DNA of 64,000 nt from Notolepis coatsorum (lineage: Eukaryota > Chordata > Actinopteri > Aulopiformes > Paralepididae): NCBI GenBank assembly GCA_963971535.1, contig OZ020585.1:23392005-23456004 (forward strand), in the 5' to 3' direction. A model generated the notes under the pieces. That model ran no database searches, was not told where the DNA came from, and worked only from the letters and a program-made list of their open reading frames with translations. The position numbers were made by a program, and so were the translations under genes. Below are positions 50,325 through 62,580 of the stretch, piece by piece. The number at the start of each line of letters is the position of its first letter. Within the stretch, counting starts at the first letter, position 1.

Positions 50325-51289
50325 GAACAGTCTGAGATTTACAAAAAGAAGAATAGCATGTATTTACAGTACAGGTAAATAGTACAGTAAATAAAAAGGT
50401 AGTGTTTGAAAATATGACAATTTTCCCTGATTTCTGTGCTGTGTTCAGACTCAATGGAGAGCTAGCTTGCGTAGCATTCCATGGGTGTGGCATACACATA
50501 CAGTATGCATTTTATCAGAGAGGTCAGAGGCTAGGGCTGCAACATTGTCGATTTGCATATTCATGACAGACGCATCGTATATAGTTACTTATGTGCCATC
50601 TCTGCAGTGGAAATGTCAGATGTTCAAAGTAATTTATGCGCAACATGTCATCTAACTAGTTAGTGCACAATGAATGAATGATGATTCATGATTAAATTAT
50701 ACATGATTTTTATAATCATAATATTATCTTCTGTGCTGGCACAAACACTAACATAGCGTGGAGTGGAGAGATAACACATCATACATATAATAACACATGG
50801 AGATACTAAAAAGCTATTTATAATTTATGGCCGGTAAAAAACTCTTTAAAAAGCTATTTATTATAATTTTTCTTTTAATCTAAAGTCAAAAACTACATTT
50901 TGTTCCCTGTTTTTCAGCATTTAGCTACAGGCATAGATACATTGTATGTAATGATAAACAATGTCATAGTAACTGGTGGGTGTTATATTATTTCAAGATA
51001 ATAAAGTAGCTATAATGAGTCAATAGATAAAAAGCAGTAATGGCATATAGGTTACTCACCCTACTCGTGTACAGTAGGCATCCACACTACACACCATTTA
51101 CAGATATTCATAAACTTCATGGCTCATATCCTACTCTGGGTATTCAGTAGGTGGTGTCAGAGAGGCAACTACCCATGTAACCTAAGGATAGTAGTACCGC
51201 ACTTAGATTTTTTTTTTTGAAATGTTCAATTGCAAATTGAATCAATTGTATCAATCAATAACTAAATAATGGTTAGTTGCAGCCCTAGT
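50325..51289. other. No gene seen
   Basis: AT-rich sequence. No exon or repeat family recognised. Confidence 0.35.
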
Positions 51290-51490
51290 AGGGTCTCCTG
51301 CATGTGTAGCACCTCTGGGACAGGTTGGGTTTCAGTAGGCTACCTTGCTCATGAGCACTTCAGCAGTGTGGGAACTGCCGATGTTGGCCTAATGCCAACC
51401 ACCCGCTGGTTTCCAGCACACAGCTGGAACACACCCTGCCATCTGGAATCGAACCAGCAAGATTTTGGGTCATTGACCAGCCTTGCAGCA
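51290..51490 (-). mobile_element. Diverged tRNA-headed SINE, antisense
   Basis: On the minus strand, CTGGTTCGATTCCAG holds a perfect B-box word (GGTTCGATTCC) near 51448. Downstream comes GTGCTCATGAGCAAGGTAGC, resembling the CTTGAGCAAGGCAC block of fish SINEs. A-box region and tail are unclear. Confidence 0.55.
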
Positions 51491-51683
51491 GCATTAGATG
51501 TACACAGTGCTGGCCATCATGTTAGTGCATCTGAGCACTTCAGAATAATATCACCATGATGCAGAAGTTTAATGTGCAATGATACTGAAATAATTAGCCT
51601 AAACAGGTGTAGCTGTTTTTGGAATCTGTCTCTCAGAATTATATTTTGTAATTCCATAACTTTTCAAAAGCCATCGTTTATAT

Positions 51684-52734
51684 CAGGAGTTCTCAAACTT
51701 TTTTATACTGCGACCCTATTTTATTTAGGATTTTTTAAATTAATGTATCACGAAATTTCAACGTGGAATTAAGGAATATCAAAATAAAAGCACACATTGA
51801 ACTTGATCATGCATATTTATTTTCCTAAATGGGAAAAGAATGGCATACATACATTGGGAGATATCTTCAACAACCGGGGTTTCTGTAACTATCAAGATAT
51901 ACATAACAAATTTAACCTCACCAGTTCCACATATTATTTCTATAGACAGTTATTAGCATGTTTGAAGGCTCATGGAGTCCCATTAAAGGTACCACTTGAG
52001 CACCACAGATATCACAAATTATTTTATGAAAGGGAGACATCGAGAGGACTTTTACCGTCACTTACTTACGTCTTCGTATGAAGTCCTTCCCCTAGACTCA
52101 GTTTGGAGGAAGGATATACCAGACTTGGAAGTAGATTTTGATTGGGCTGAAGTCTGGGCAAACGTTCGGCTATCGTCACGTAACCCGGATCATCAACAGA
52201 TTAATCTTAATTTTATTCATAGGACTTACCTAACTCCTATTCGACTGAACCGTATGGGGCTTAAACAAGACTCTCGATGTTCCTTATGTACAAACGTGAT
52301 AGTGGTACATTTATGCATATGTATTGGGAATGCTCGCCTGTTAAGATATTTTGGGAAGGGGGGGTAGAACGAGCAAGAGCATTTATGTGTTGTATTGTAT
52401 TGTAATTAATCTGTGTATATCTTTAATCTTTAATCTACATCAATTTTAATTTTAAAAACCGGGCTGTCATTATTTTTAGTATTATGTCGGTAATAGCCCT
52501 GTGATTTATAGTGGATTTCTACTGTAAATGTTTGTATGTCATGTCAAAAATAAAAATAAAAAAACATTTGTTCAATCATGCATATTTATTAGAAAATTTA
52601 ATTACAGCACTATGTTATCAATTCACATTTATAAAACGAGGCATATTTAGCCAAAATATGTTGCCAGAACATAATATATATATTATTTAAATGTGTCACC
52701 AGTGGGGTTGCGACCCGTAGTTTGAGAACCGCTG
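51684..52734. mobile_element. hAT-type element with GTTCTCAAACT ends, 1.05 kb
   Basis: Left end CAGGAGTTCTCAAACT, right end the inverse of CAGCGGTTCTCAAACT. An 8-bp duplication GTTTATAT occurs at 51676-51683 and 52735-52742. The GTTCTCAAACT terminus with a GCGACCC subterminal word is typical of Charlie-like hAT MITEs. Most of the length is a nested L1-like insertion. Confidence 0.9.
51822..52574 (+). mobile_element. L1-like LINE, 5'-truncated, nested in hAT
   Basis: Frames 51797-52081 and 51996-52367 together encode the C-terminal part of an L1-type ORF2: YLTPIRLNRMGLKQDSRCSL, then a CSLC start of the terminal Cys-rich motif. The CxxC...HxxxxC motif is then broken by a frameshift (MYWEC is out of frame near 52317). 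The 3' UTR ends in AAAAATAAAAATAAAAAAAC. A 16-bp duplication ATCATGCATATTTATT flanks it (51806-51821 and 52575-52590). Confidence 0.85.
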
Positions 52735-52742
52735 GTTTATAT

Positions 52743-53430
52743 CATCATTTGAAAATTTGAATGATGTTGTACACCTGAGAGGATTAAACCTCACCTGATG
52801 CGATCATTCATGTGAATAGTTGATTCATAAAAGCATTATTCAATCAGCTGCCAACACGCATGAGTAAACCGCTGATCTCAAGCCAGAGAGATAGCCGACA
52901 GAGTTCGATTTTATTTTCAGAATGCCTGGGAAGGCAGCTTAACGATTCCCTTTGTGACCTAACAAGATATTACATGCCAGGAAAGGAGCAACAGGCCCTC
53001 TTTAAAACTTCAAAAAAACCTGTCGCGGATCATTTCAAATCTGTGCTCCCCTCTCATCTTTTGAATCTGCAAGGATAATATCTTAATGAATGCCCTTTGC
53101 ACTCGAGATGTTCATTTTCCAATTAGCGAGCACCGCTATTCGTATGATCGACCCGGTGTCGAGAACCCTCCTCTCCCTCTCCTGCAGCATGTGCGTCCAC
53201 TGAGCTTTCCAGTGTAGTTGCCTCGTGCATTGGGTTGGAGGTGGGGGTGGGGGTGGGGGGTAGTGACAGGGATGTGAGGAGAGGGGAGGGTGGTGATCAG
53301 AAAATGGTGTAGGGAAATCTAATTTATTTTTCATACGCTCCCGAGATGGAACGCCATATATCATGCTGTATAGCAATTCCACGCCGGTCCCCCGGCTCAA
53401 CAAAAGATGAGAGAATGGTGATCAAAGTTA
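52743..53430. other. No gene seen
   Basis: Includes a short G-rich GGTGGGGGTGGG tract near 53235-53262. No coding evidence. Confidence 0.35.
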
Positions 53431-53431
53431 G

Positions 53432-53509
<78 letters not shown>
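53431..53509. repeat. (GA)n microsatellite
   Basis: A GA run of about 38 copies. Confidence 0.96.
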
Positions 53510-53512
<3 letters not shown>

Positions 53513-53996
53513 TTTCAGTGGGGTGGGTGCGTCCTCCGAGAACAATATGGACCACATTGAAATAGTCATCCAGTATCCTGTCACTGTTTTGTTTCTCTAC
53601 CGGGGACGGGCTGAACAACATCTGAGCACAGAGAGACAATAGGAATGAACTGGAGTCACAGCGCGTCACTCCACGCTATGTCACAGGCAAATAGAGATGG
53701 GTGTGTGTGTTATGAATAGTGTTATTTTCCATCCTCTCTCCCGACAAGTTCAGTAAGGCCACCGTGTTCATTGATTTGTCCCGAATGCACTTTTCAGTAT
53801 GAGGGATGGGAACTCGATTTTTGTAGTTACGGGTGTTTTGTCCGTGGTGCCGATGTTTGCCGCGGTGAATCTTCCCCATGAAGACACCACACAGAATTGG
53901 TTTTAGAAACGTGTACTCAGTAGAGCGTAAATCTCCACCAGGCGGCACGCTGGACACACAGGCACGCTGACCGCTCCCCAATTATAGTCATTTCTA
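53510..53996. other. No gene seen
   Basis: No exon or repeat recognised; frames on both strands are short and lack domains. Confidence 0.35.
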
Positions 53997-54275
53997 GATG
54001 GTAATAGGAAGCATAGGACGTTTGATAAGAAGCATAGGAAGGCTGCTAGAATGCATATGGAGGATGTTAGGAAGCCTATGAAGGGTGATATGATGCATAT
54101 GAAGCATTGGGACAATGTTAGGAAGCACAGAAAGGGTGATGAGAAACATAGGGAGGATGTTAGGAAGCATAATAAGGATGTGTGGACATTTAGGAATGGT
54201 GATAGGAAGCATGTTAGGAAGCATAGGGAAGATGTTAAGAAGCATAGGAAGGGTAATATGAAGCATAGGTAGCAT
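53997..54275. repeat. Degenerate GTTAGGAAGCATAG minisatellite
   Basis: The word GTTAGGAAGCATAGG and variants recur at irregular spacings, about 42 and 51 bp between the clearest copies (54066, 54117, 54159). The purine-rich plus strand gives Lys/Met/His frames and the minus strand a Leu/Pro/Cys frame of over 100 residues. Neither looks like a real protein. Confidence 0.75.
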
Positions 54276-54371
54276 ATTAGAAAAAGGTTCATTATTCCAA
54301 TGATCAAAATGTATTAATACATAAATATTTGTAATGCATACGTATAGCAATGGCATTTCTATCTTGGCATT

Positions 54372-54780
54372 CTTTCTTTTTTGATCCACTTTTTCTCCTT
54401 ATTTTCTATTTTTTTCTCCCATCCCAATTTCGTGTATCCAATTCTCCCCTCCCCTGTCTTGAATGTTGCTCGACTATGCCCCCCACTGGTCGGTTGTAGA
54501 GAGGATAGAAGCCTTGCATCACATGTTCCCTCCGGCACACGAGGAGGCAGCCTGTCACATCTTTTCGCCTGCCAGTGCGGACTCTCATTGGCGAGGTGTA
54601 ACGCATGGGAGGCTCACACTACCCTCGCCACTTCCTGTCTCTGCTGTGCAGGCGTCTCCCAACCGACCTGTAGGGGTCGCTGTCCACAACATCCAATCCC
54701 CACCCATCGACTTCCACCCACTGACTCTGCCAAATGAGCCAGTACGACGGCCGGCCCAAGCCGAAGGCAATGCTGAGACT
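54372..54780 (-). mobile_element. tRNA-headed SINE, family A, copy 4, head replaced by CA tract
   Basis: Very similar to 2058-2530: shared blocks CCCCTCCCCTGTCTTGAA, CCCCACTGGTCGGTTGTAG and GCCAGTACGACGGCCGGCCC. The tRNA head is missing. At AATGCTGAGACTG, where copy 1 continues into its B box, the sequence turns directly into (CA)n. Confidence 0.88.
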
Positions 54781-55698
<918 letters not shown>

Positions 55699-55944
55699 CA
55701 GGGCTGCAGATCTCATGACAAGTTTGGGGGGGACGCAGAGTAGGGGGGTCTAGGGGCATTGTCCCCCGGTAGAAAATGTTAATGATTTTAATACGCAAAT
55801 GAAGCTTTTAGGAGTATTTTGAAACTAGAATTACAGAGCGGGAGTAGATACACTACTCTTGATAGCACATATTATTGGGGGGGACAATTCATATTTTTCC
55901 AAATTTGGGGGGGACATGCCCCCCCTCCCGGATCTGCAGCCATG
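55699..55944. mobile_element. hAT-type MITE, 246 bp
   Basis: Left end CAGGGCTGCAGATC, right end the inverse of CATGGCTGCAGATC. The 8-bp duplication GGGATGGT is at 55691-55698 and 55945-55952. The subterminal regions are G-rich and C-rich respectively (GGGGGGGAC). Too short to code. Confidence 0.82.
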
Positions 55945-55952
55945 GGGATGGT

Positions 55953-58350
55953 GGATTTTATCATATGGGGACATAATTTGTGCTAATAATGGCACAGAGG
56001 GTAAGACCAACTGTGTACCGTAACTTTTGATTTCTGTAAGCACAAAGATAATACACTTCTAAAACAACATGCATGATGTTATTATGGATGTTTGGCACCT
56101 CAGAATTGGAGTCAGTCCCCGCCTGGGCTGCCATGGCACCACTGCTCTTACAGTTAGGGTCAAAAGTGGTTGTAATGGAAGTCTATGGTCTTGTAGGTTA
56201 ACAGTCCCAATTTACCATTTTGTTCAATCCAACAAAGTCAAATGTGTTTCTAGAATATTGAATTATAGTGTATTTACGATAAAAAAGCAGTTACTGGTAT
56301 GATTAAAACTGGTTGATTTTCAATTGTGATTAATTAAATCATTATGTAAATTAAACAATAACCCCTTCTGAAAAAAGGAGGTAAGGAATGAGAAAAATAT
56401 TGATCCATCGTCATTTTATTGCTGTTCAAATACAAATATTCGATCTTACCATTCCCAAAATGCTAGAAAAACAAATTCAAAATATATTCAAAAGTATACA
56501 GAAAATACAAAATAGGACCAATCTTGTCAATGGCTGCCTACCCCACTCTCCCCCATCTCATAAACGTTTCCAAAGATTTCCATAATCATGCTTTTTGTCC
56601 TGAATCATTCTTTCGGTATAAAGATTCAGCACTATGGACAGGTCTGCTAATTTATTTGTGGATGACAAACAAATGCAATGACGAAATAAACAAAATACAA
56701 TACGGAATAAACTAAATAAACACATTTTGCATATCATATCCCAGTCTGAGCGCAGTTGGATATCCAAACGTGGCAGTGGAAAAATATGGGTGATTTTGCG
56801 CAAGCTCCCACGCACGCGCCCGCATTCCGATCTGCGCAATAATATTCACAGGGTAGGTCTCCTCGTGGGACACAAGTTCCCAATGCATTGTCCCGTGGGA
56901 TAATGCCCGGATCCCTGCGGCGATATTAATTGAGGGGCGGATTTGCGGTGGAGAAATGAATCAGAATCAGATACAAGGAATTTGCTTTGGTCGTTTTCGG
57001 TGCGACATTACAGACAGATAATACAATAAAGCGGTGGAGTAAAATTAAATGAAATATGAACTTTAAGCACAATAGAATATAATAAAATTATTCAATCAAA
57101 TATAGGCTAGGGCTGTACAACTTAATAAAGTGGTATATCAAAATGGGATATCAACTAAATTAAATATAGCACTATAGAATATAGTACAATTATAATAAAA
57201 AATATAATTGGAATAGGACAGACAAACATATGCAATGGCGAAAGATAGTGACAAAAACAAAGGACGCAATGTGTCATGAAAATACAAATTAAGCAAGCTC
57301 TATACATTACGAAGTAAACTAAATACAATACGAAATGAACGGAATAGTAATGGTGAAAAATACTGTTATGCCTACTGTATGCCTCATTTTGGGTTTATTT
57401 GTCTCCGCGAGCCAACTGTGCTGGAGCATATCAGGAGCAAACTGCACACATTAGGGCGTGTCTGCGCTAGTATCTCATCCGTGCAATGTCCTTTGTGGAT
57501 AGCTCACAAAGACGGAGCAGATACCGTGTGCTAAACTCGCACAGTTAAGGGTGCAATTAGCACTGCACAATCCATTCTTTGTGGATTCCGCCCTGAATGT
57601 TGAAATAGCAGTAATGCTATGTTCATTGAAAAATTACACAAATGGTGGAAGGGATGGGAAGGGGGATGACCGTTTTAGATGGGGGATGATATTGACTGTT
57701 TTTATTTCAGGGGGGATGCCATCCCCCCTCATCTGGAGTACTGAATACAATCCACAAAGGGATGACACCGTGACCGAAGCAACTCCCATATGAAATGCAC
57801 GCACACACATACGGAAGAGTACCGTAATACACAAACGGATGAATGAACGAGGACCTACTGCTAATTAAGTAATTACAACGTACTGTATGTACTTACTGAT
57901 TCAATGCTTTCTTTCGGTCCCGAAGACTTGGTACAGGCTAGCTCCCTTCTTTAGCAACAGCCAGGAAATCATGGCAGCGTTATAAAGTCCTTTGTCCATT
58001 GCTTGTGGAGCTTGTGGAGCACGATATCATTATCACCTTATGTTATGGATGGATCATCACCGTTTGTCCTCTTACTCTTCATAATAAGATCCAATAGTTC
58101 GCCATTGTAGGCGATCGCCCAGCTGTAGTCTGGTGAGCTCTCAACTCGGCGACAAATAATGTTACCTCCTCGGCCGGTTTGACTATAGTATTTTTATGAT
58201 TTACCAGAAGTGCTGAATCCAATGTAGTCTGGTGAAAACACAGTACTACTAATGTAGTTTTGGTAAAAGTTTAAGCCTATAGTAAGTAAATGTTTCTATG
58301 CATTGCCTGAAAGTAGATCAAGTATTTTTTATCTTCCAAACTATGAACCG
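55953..58350. other. No gene seen in 2.4 kb
   Basis: AT-rich sequence. ACAATCC and TTTGTGGAT words recur inverted near 57570-57590 and 57745-57755 around a GGGGGGATG/CATCCCCCC core (57650-57735). This may be a small MITE, but the ends do not give a clear duplication. No exon supported. Confidence 0.35.
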
Positions 58351-58354
58351 TTAA

Positions 58355-59752
58355 CCCTTTGATGCGCAACATGGGTCAAAAGTGACCAGAGTGAGTTTGT
58401 ATTTTCTATATCTTTGCAATAAATGTATTCCATGACCCAGTATTCCAAGTATTCCTCAATTAACTTGTTTTTGATCAACACAAGTTATAAAAAAAAGATT
58501 TATATCACTACCTTTCTAAAGGATCCATATGCATCTTCTATGTTATTTCAAGCATGGCTTGTGTGTTAGTGTTTAGTTAGTGTGTCATTGCTATATCATT
58601 TGAAATATATTGATTTCATCATTTAATATTCCAAGTATTCATTACATATCTTGTTTTTGATTACCACAAAATATTATATTATACAATTTGAGGTCCACTG
58701 CATTGTCTCAGATGCAAGGGGTGTGGCTCACTTCTAGCATAAATCTAACTGTACTCAGTGTTTATAGTACATTATAGGCTAGTACTTAGTGTATATGAGT
58801 ACTCAGTGTGTTTGGTATATAGTAATAGTCACTTTGTATAGTATTAGTACTCATCATGTATAGTACATAGTAGTACTTGAACTTGTATAGTTGACATGTT
58901 ATATTCTAGCTAGCTAACATTAGCTATGTTAACTAAATAAAACTCAAAATAGAACAATATATTGATGTGCATTTGAAAATATTCTTGTGCTTTAGATTAT
59001 CCAGGGTGTTAATATGGCTGGTCCAGTCATGCAGATATACTGCTGAAATGGTCAGATATGCTGCATGTAAAACAGGATGAGGAAGATGAGGAGGCAATCA
59101 TTGGTCCTGATTCTGAAACCTCAGAAGGCGACTCTCACAGCTCTCCTTTGATGACATAGAAGACTCATGTGATGAGTCCTCTGAAGATGAAACTCAGACC
59201 CAGTCTAATAGATAAAAAGGGGTCTCACTGGAATGAGCATCCCCCTCACTCAGGGCAGAACAAGAGCAAAATCCAATGTACAATAACATCATGGACACAG
59301 ATGTGAGGATATCTAATGTACTATAACACCATGGAAAACAGAGATATGAGGATATCTAATGTACAAGAACACCATTGGAAACAGATATGCAGATATCTAA
59401 TGTAATGTATAGGGACACCATGGAAATATAGTTATGCAGATATCTAATGTACAAGAACACAATGGAAAAAGAGATATGAGGATGTCTAATGTACAAGAAC
59501 ACCATGGAAAACAGGAGATATGAGGATATCTACAGATGCATATGGTTTCATGACAAGAGGACCAGGACTTTGCCACTGGAAACAAACTCACTTGGCGTGT
59601 GACAAAGTGACAATAAATAAACATATGACATTAAATAAATTGATTTCAAAAGATATCAAGCCATGTGTGAAATACCATAGGAAATGAATACGGGTAATTT
59701 TGTACCCATGTTGCGCATTAGTGGGGGTTAGCATATGTTGCGCATGAAAGGG
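58355..59752. mobile_element. piggyBac-type element, decayed, 1.4 kb
   Basis: Left end TTAA then CCCTTTGATGCGCAACAT. Right end read inverted: TTCA then CCCTTTCATGCGCAACAT, so the right TTAA has become TGAA (59753-59756). GTTGCGCAT occurs twice at the right end. Near 59070-59220 the plus strand encodes, with frame breaks, an acidic DEEDEEAIIGPDSETSEGD stretch and SSEDETQTQ, typical of the N-terminal part of piggyBac transposases. The catalytic Asp region is absent and replaced by a tandem repeat. Confidence 0.82.
59270..59540. repeat. About 44-48-bp tandem repeat inside the piggyBac element
   Basis: The pattern ATCTAATGTACAAGAACACC followed by ATGGAAAACAGAGATATGAG recurs about six times with indels. 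It begins within the decayed transposase remnant. Confidence 0.85.
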
Positions 59753-60169
59753 TGAATACACTTAAAGGTCGAATCTGTAATACTGTGAAACTGCAACCTC
59801 TAAGCCAGTGGTTCTAGGTATGTATTTTTAGGCAGACTTTCTGAAAATAGGGCTAGGGTTTGTTAACAGAACTCAGTTTAGGGCGACAATAATGTGGTCA
59901 AGAGGCATGGTTTCTATCTTGTGCCTGAACTGGCGTGGCTTTGTTTATTCACATGTAATCAGCAGCAGTAACAAATGAGTCCTCTCTTACTGAGAGACTA
60001 AAGGCCTCTGCATGCTACAGAAACTTCAAAGCAACTGCAACACAACATCGACAAAGCAACAGTGTTTTAGACACTCTGCCTTTATGCTTCTGCAACATCG
60101 ACGCGCAAAGTTAGTTTAACTAAAGTTAGTTTAGGTTCGTGTTAACGTTAGATAATGTACAAAATAAAC

Positions 60170-60330
60170 GTATTTCCGGTGATTTTAGACGTCGCTCTTT
60201 TATTTTGAAATCCCCCGACCGGAAGTGTTATAGTGTCTGTTGCTAGCAGCTTAACTTTCTGTGCTTTTCGAGCTAACGTTACCGTAACGTCATTAGTTTC
60301 CAATGGAGAGGACCTCGGCTCACATGCAGC
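60170..60330 (+). promoter_or_regulatory. Promoter-like segment with ETS-type sites
   Basis: TTCCGGTGA near 60174 and ACCGGAAGT at 60218-60226 are ETS-family binding words in opposite orientations, usual in promoters of housekeeping genes. They lie 300-350 bp upstream of the arl5a exon remnant and have no counterpart in the 45.3-kb copy, whose homology begins later. Inferred to be captured arl5a promoter sequence; activity unknown. Confidence 0.4.
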
Positions 60331-60612
60331 TCAAACTACCTATTGGAATAAATTAATTGATTGATGTTTAACTTGTCCATGTGTGTGTCCAGTCATTTCG
60401 ACTAGCAAACGTTGTATTTAACGTTAAAGTTACCTCAGGATACCATTGTATTTAGTTGGTTAGCTATGTAGCTAATGTGGATAGCATTTTGTATAGCACC
60501 AATGCTAGCTGGCTGGCTACAGCTTTATTTACTAAATTATGGAGGCTTTTTAATCGTCAAGGTAAGAGAGGATTTGTCATGATCAACTGAAGGCGTATGC
60601 TATGGAACATTA
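60330..60612 (+). pseudogene. arl5a: arl5a exon-1 segment, start codon deleted
   Basis: This aligns with 45350-45659. The last 82 bp (from TATTTACTAAATTATGG through the donor GTAAGAGAGG to TATGCTATGGAAC) are identical in the two copies. Relative to the other copy, about 21 bp covering CACCAGCCATGGGG is missing, so the initiator Met and first residues are gone; the frame resumes at FTKLWRLFNRQ. The exon end is at 60561, with the donor intact. Intron continues; after a 1.2-kb interruption the match resumes at 61811 (GCTTGGGTTTTCAGAAAAAG). Copied at DNA level because intron sequence is included. Confidence 0.75.
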
Positions 60613-61003
60613 TACAACGGCATGCAAATTTCTCGATTCTGATTGGCTGAAACAGTCATTTTACACGTCTTTATTGGCAACAATCCACGCTGCTGGCCCA
60701 GGACCCGCCCACAACCGACCCACATCACATCACTCCGCCGGATCACAAGAAGGTGGCCAATAATATTTACAAATGGATATGTTAATGGCGACTAAACGAC
60801 TAAATATGAAGCGATTCTGTCAAGGGGAATGTGTTAGCCCTTTAAACAATGTTGGATGATGTAATTGATGGGTCTTGAGGCAATCTAGAACAAAAGAAAA
60901 ATCGCGGTTTGATTGATAGATTAATTGATTGATTTAAATTTCTACTTCCTTCTTGCTACTGACTGCAGCGTTCTCTCTCACTGTCCGACGCTGGCGTACC
61001 CAC

Positions 61004-61014
61004 AAACACACACA

Positions 61015-61067
<53 letters not shown>

Positions 61068-61090
61068 ACACACACGCACACACACACTGT

Positions 61091-61130
<40 letters not shown>
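61004..61130. repeat. (CA)n microsatellite, interrupted
   Basis: CA run with CATA, CACG and CTGTGA interruptions. Confidence 0.95.
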
Positions 61131-61135
<5 letters not shown>

Positions 61136-61326
61136 CTGTCTGCAACAGCGGGGGAGTCAGACTGAGAGAGAAGCAGCGCTGTTTTAAGTGAGCATGGTCT
61201 ATTGAATTGATTGATTGGTTGATTGCTAATTTTATTACTGTACCCCTGGTTTCCAACTGGTTAAGTTTAGGCTAAAAGAAATAAATAAAAAAATAGGGCG
61301 AAGAAAACGTTTTTTTCCTATGCATT

Positions 61327-61405
61327 CCCTTAACAATTGTGTGTATTGAGCCGTACTGTATTGTACCCATTCTGCATCTGGTAATACAATTTTCAATCAA
61401 TCATT
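61327..61405 (+). repeat. LINE 3' tail copy, short
   Basis: CCCTTAACAATTGTGTGTAT to CATTCTGCATCTGGTAATAC and a short AATC repeat. The usual CTGCAATCTGTTAAT has small changes. Confidence 0.82.
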
Positions 61406-61547
61406 CCAATAATACACAGTTGGATGTGTTAGTTGGTTGGATGCACTTCAAGCTGCTTCCACATGAGGCAACTTCTCTCAATCATTCCAATAATACACAG
61501 TTGGATGTGTTAGTTTGGTTGGATGCACTTCAAGCTGCTTCCACATG
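61401..61547. repeat. 65-bp direct duplication, 81-bp offset
   Basis: 61401-61465 and 61482-61547 both run from TCATTCCAATAATACACAG to AGCTGCTTCCACATG and are nearly identical (one extra T in the second). Confidence 0.92.
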
Positions 61548-61680
61548 GAGTTGTGGGAACTACTTTTTCTGGCGGATGGTTTTTTCAATAAATCTTCGAT
61601 TAATGTGTGTTTATTGTATAGAAATAAGGTTGGATGAATCTGGCAGTTGTATAAAAGCTTTACACCACGTGCAGTCGTGA

Positions 61681-61776
61681 TTTGTGACCAATAAACCATG
61701 CCTAGGGGGGTCTAACGACCCTCGGCTGCGCCTCGGGCCTAACAACCACCCCTAGGCATGGTTTATTGGTCACAAA
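61681..61776. repeat. 28-bp perfect hairpin with 40-base loop
   Basis: TTTGTGACCAATAAACCATG and the following CCTAGGGG (61681-61708) are perfectly inverted at 61749-61776. Weaker complementarity continues outward for about 12 bp. No target duplication was found. Confidence 0.88.
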
Positions 61777-62111
61777 CCACTCCTGCGTGTGATGTAATGC
61801 TTAAATATGTGCTTGGGTTTTCAGAAAAAGGCCAGCTATGTGACGCTAATTATTTAGCATCAACGCTGGCTGGCTACAACAATGGCGGATGGTATTCTCT
61901 GCGAGACCAATATTATTCTATGACAGCCCCGCCCCCATTCGCTAACCAACCAATCACTGCTACGCAATATCAACGCAACGGTTGTTTAGGTTCGATTTTG
62001 GAGACATGTACGCAGCATCCTCGCAACACAGTCTACAAGACCCTAAACAACAACCGCGCTGAAATCGCGCTGATGTTGTGTTGAAGTTGCTGTAGCATGT
62101 AGAGGCCTTAA

Positions 62112-62464
62112 GGAGGAGAGAACGATAGGGGCGGGCACCACCTCTTTTATAGTCGTCCTAAGGTAGAATACCTGAGTGGCTAAGCCCAGAGCGCCCTCCA
62201 GTGGGGACAGATATATATGCACCAAGTCAATCACTGATGTAGACAATTGTCTACACAGGTAAACAGTTACTAGTGTAAACAATCATATGTATAGTTGGAC
62301 AGTTACTAACAATCCCATACAGAGTCTCTTATCTCAACAGGGTTTAACAGGTTGCCAAAAAAAATCCTGAATATTAAAAAGTTTGAGAACCCCTGCTCTA
62401 AGCAAAAGGGCCCTACTTGGTATTGTGCTATGTTTATATATACTTTTTGGCCTGATATGGGTTT
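62112..62464. other. No gene seen
   Basis: AGTTTGAGAACCCCTGCTCTA near 62380 resembles a hAT terminus of the GTTCTCAAACT type, but no partner end was found nearby. Confidence 0.35.
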
Positions 62465-62580
62465 TGATTGATTGATTGAAAATTGTATTAACAGATTGCA
62501 GAATGGGTACAATACAGTACAGCTCAATACACACAATTGTTAAGGGGATGCAGACCAGAGGAAGACTTTCGTCTTGTTTA
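62465..62580 (-). repeat. LINE 3' tail copy, antisense
   Basis: Minus strand carries the (AATC)n-ended tail and breaks off at AAGACGAAAG, exactly where the Rex1 3' end begins. Confidence 0.87.

Larger units (their letters stand above)
60002..62108. mobile_element. PIF/Harbinger-like element with arl5a segment, 2.1 kb
   Basis: Left end AGGCCTCTGCATGCTACAG, right end the inverse of AGGCCTCTACATGCTACAG; similarity continues as AACTTCAA and CACAACATC. TAA flanks both sides (59999-60001 and 62109-62111), consistent with the TWA target of PIF/Harbinger. The interior carries promoter-like sequence, the arl5a exon-1 segment and intron start. These are interrupted at about 60613-61800 by later material (CA tract, LINE tail, small duplication, hairpin). 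The TIR differs from that of 45302-46112. Confidence 0.75.

Noticed and set aside
54051..54272. 73-residue Lys/His/Met-rich plus frame
   Set aside because: Same minisatellite as above; no start context or homology.
53903..54389. Minus frames of 131-134 residues resembling membrane segments
   Set aside because: They translate a degenerate minisatellite; hydrophobicity follows from the purine-rich complementary strand.
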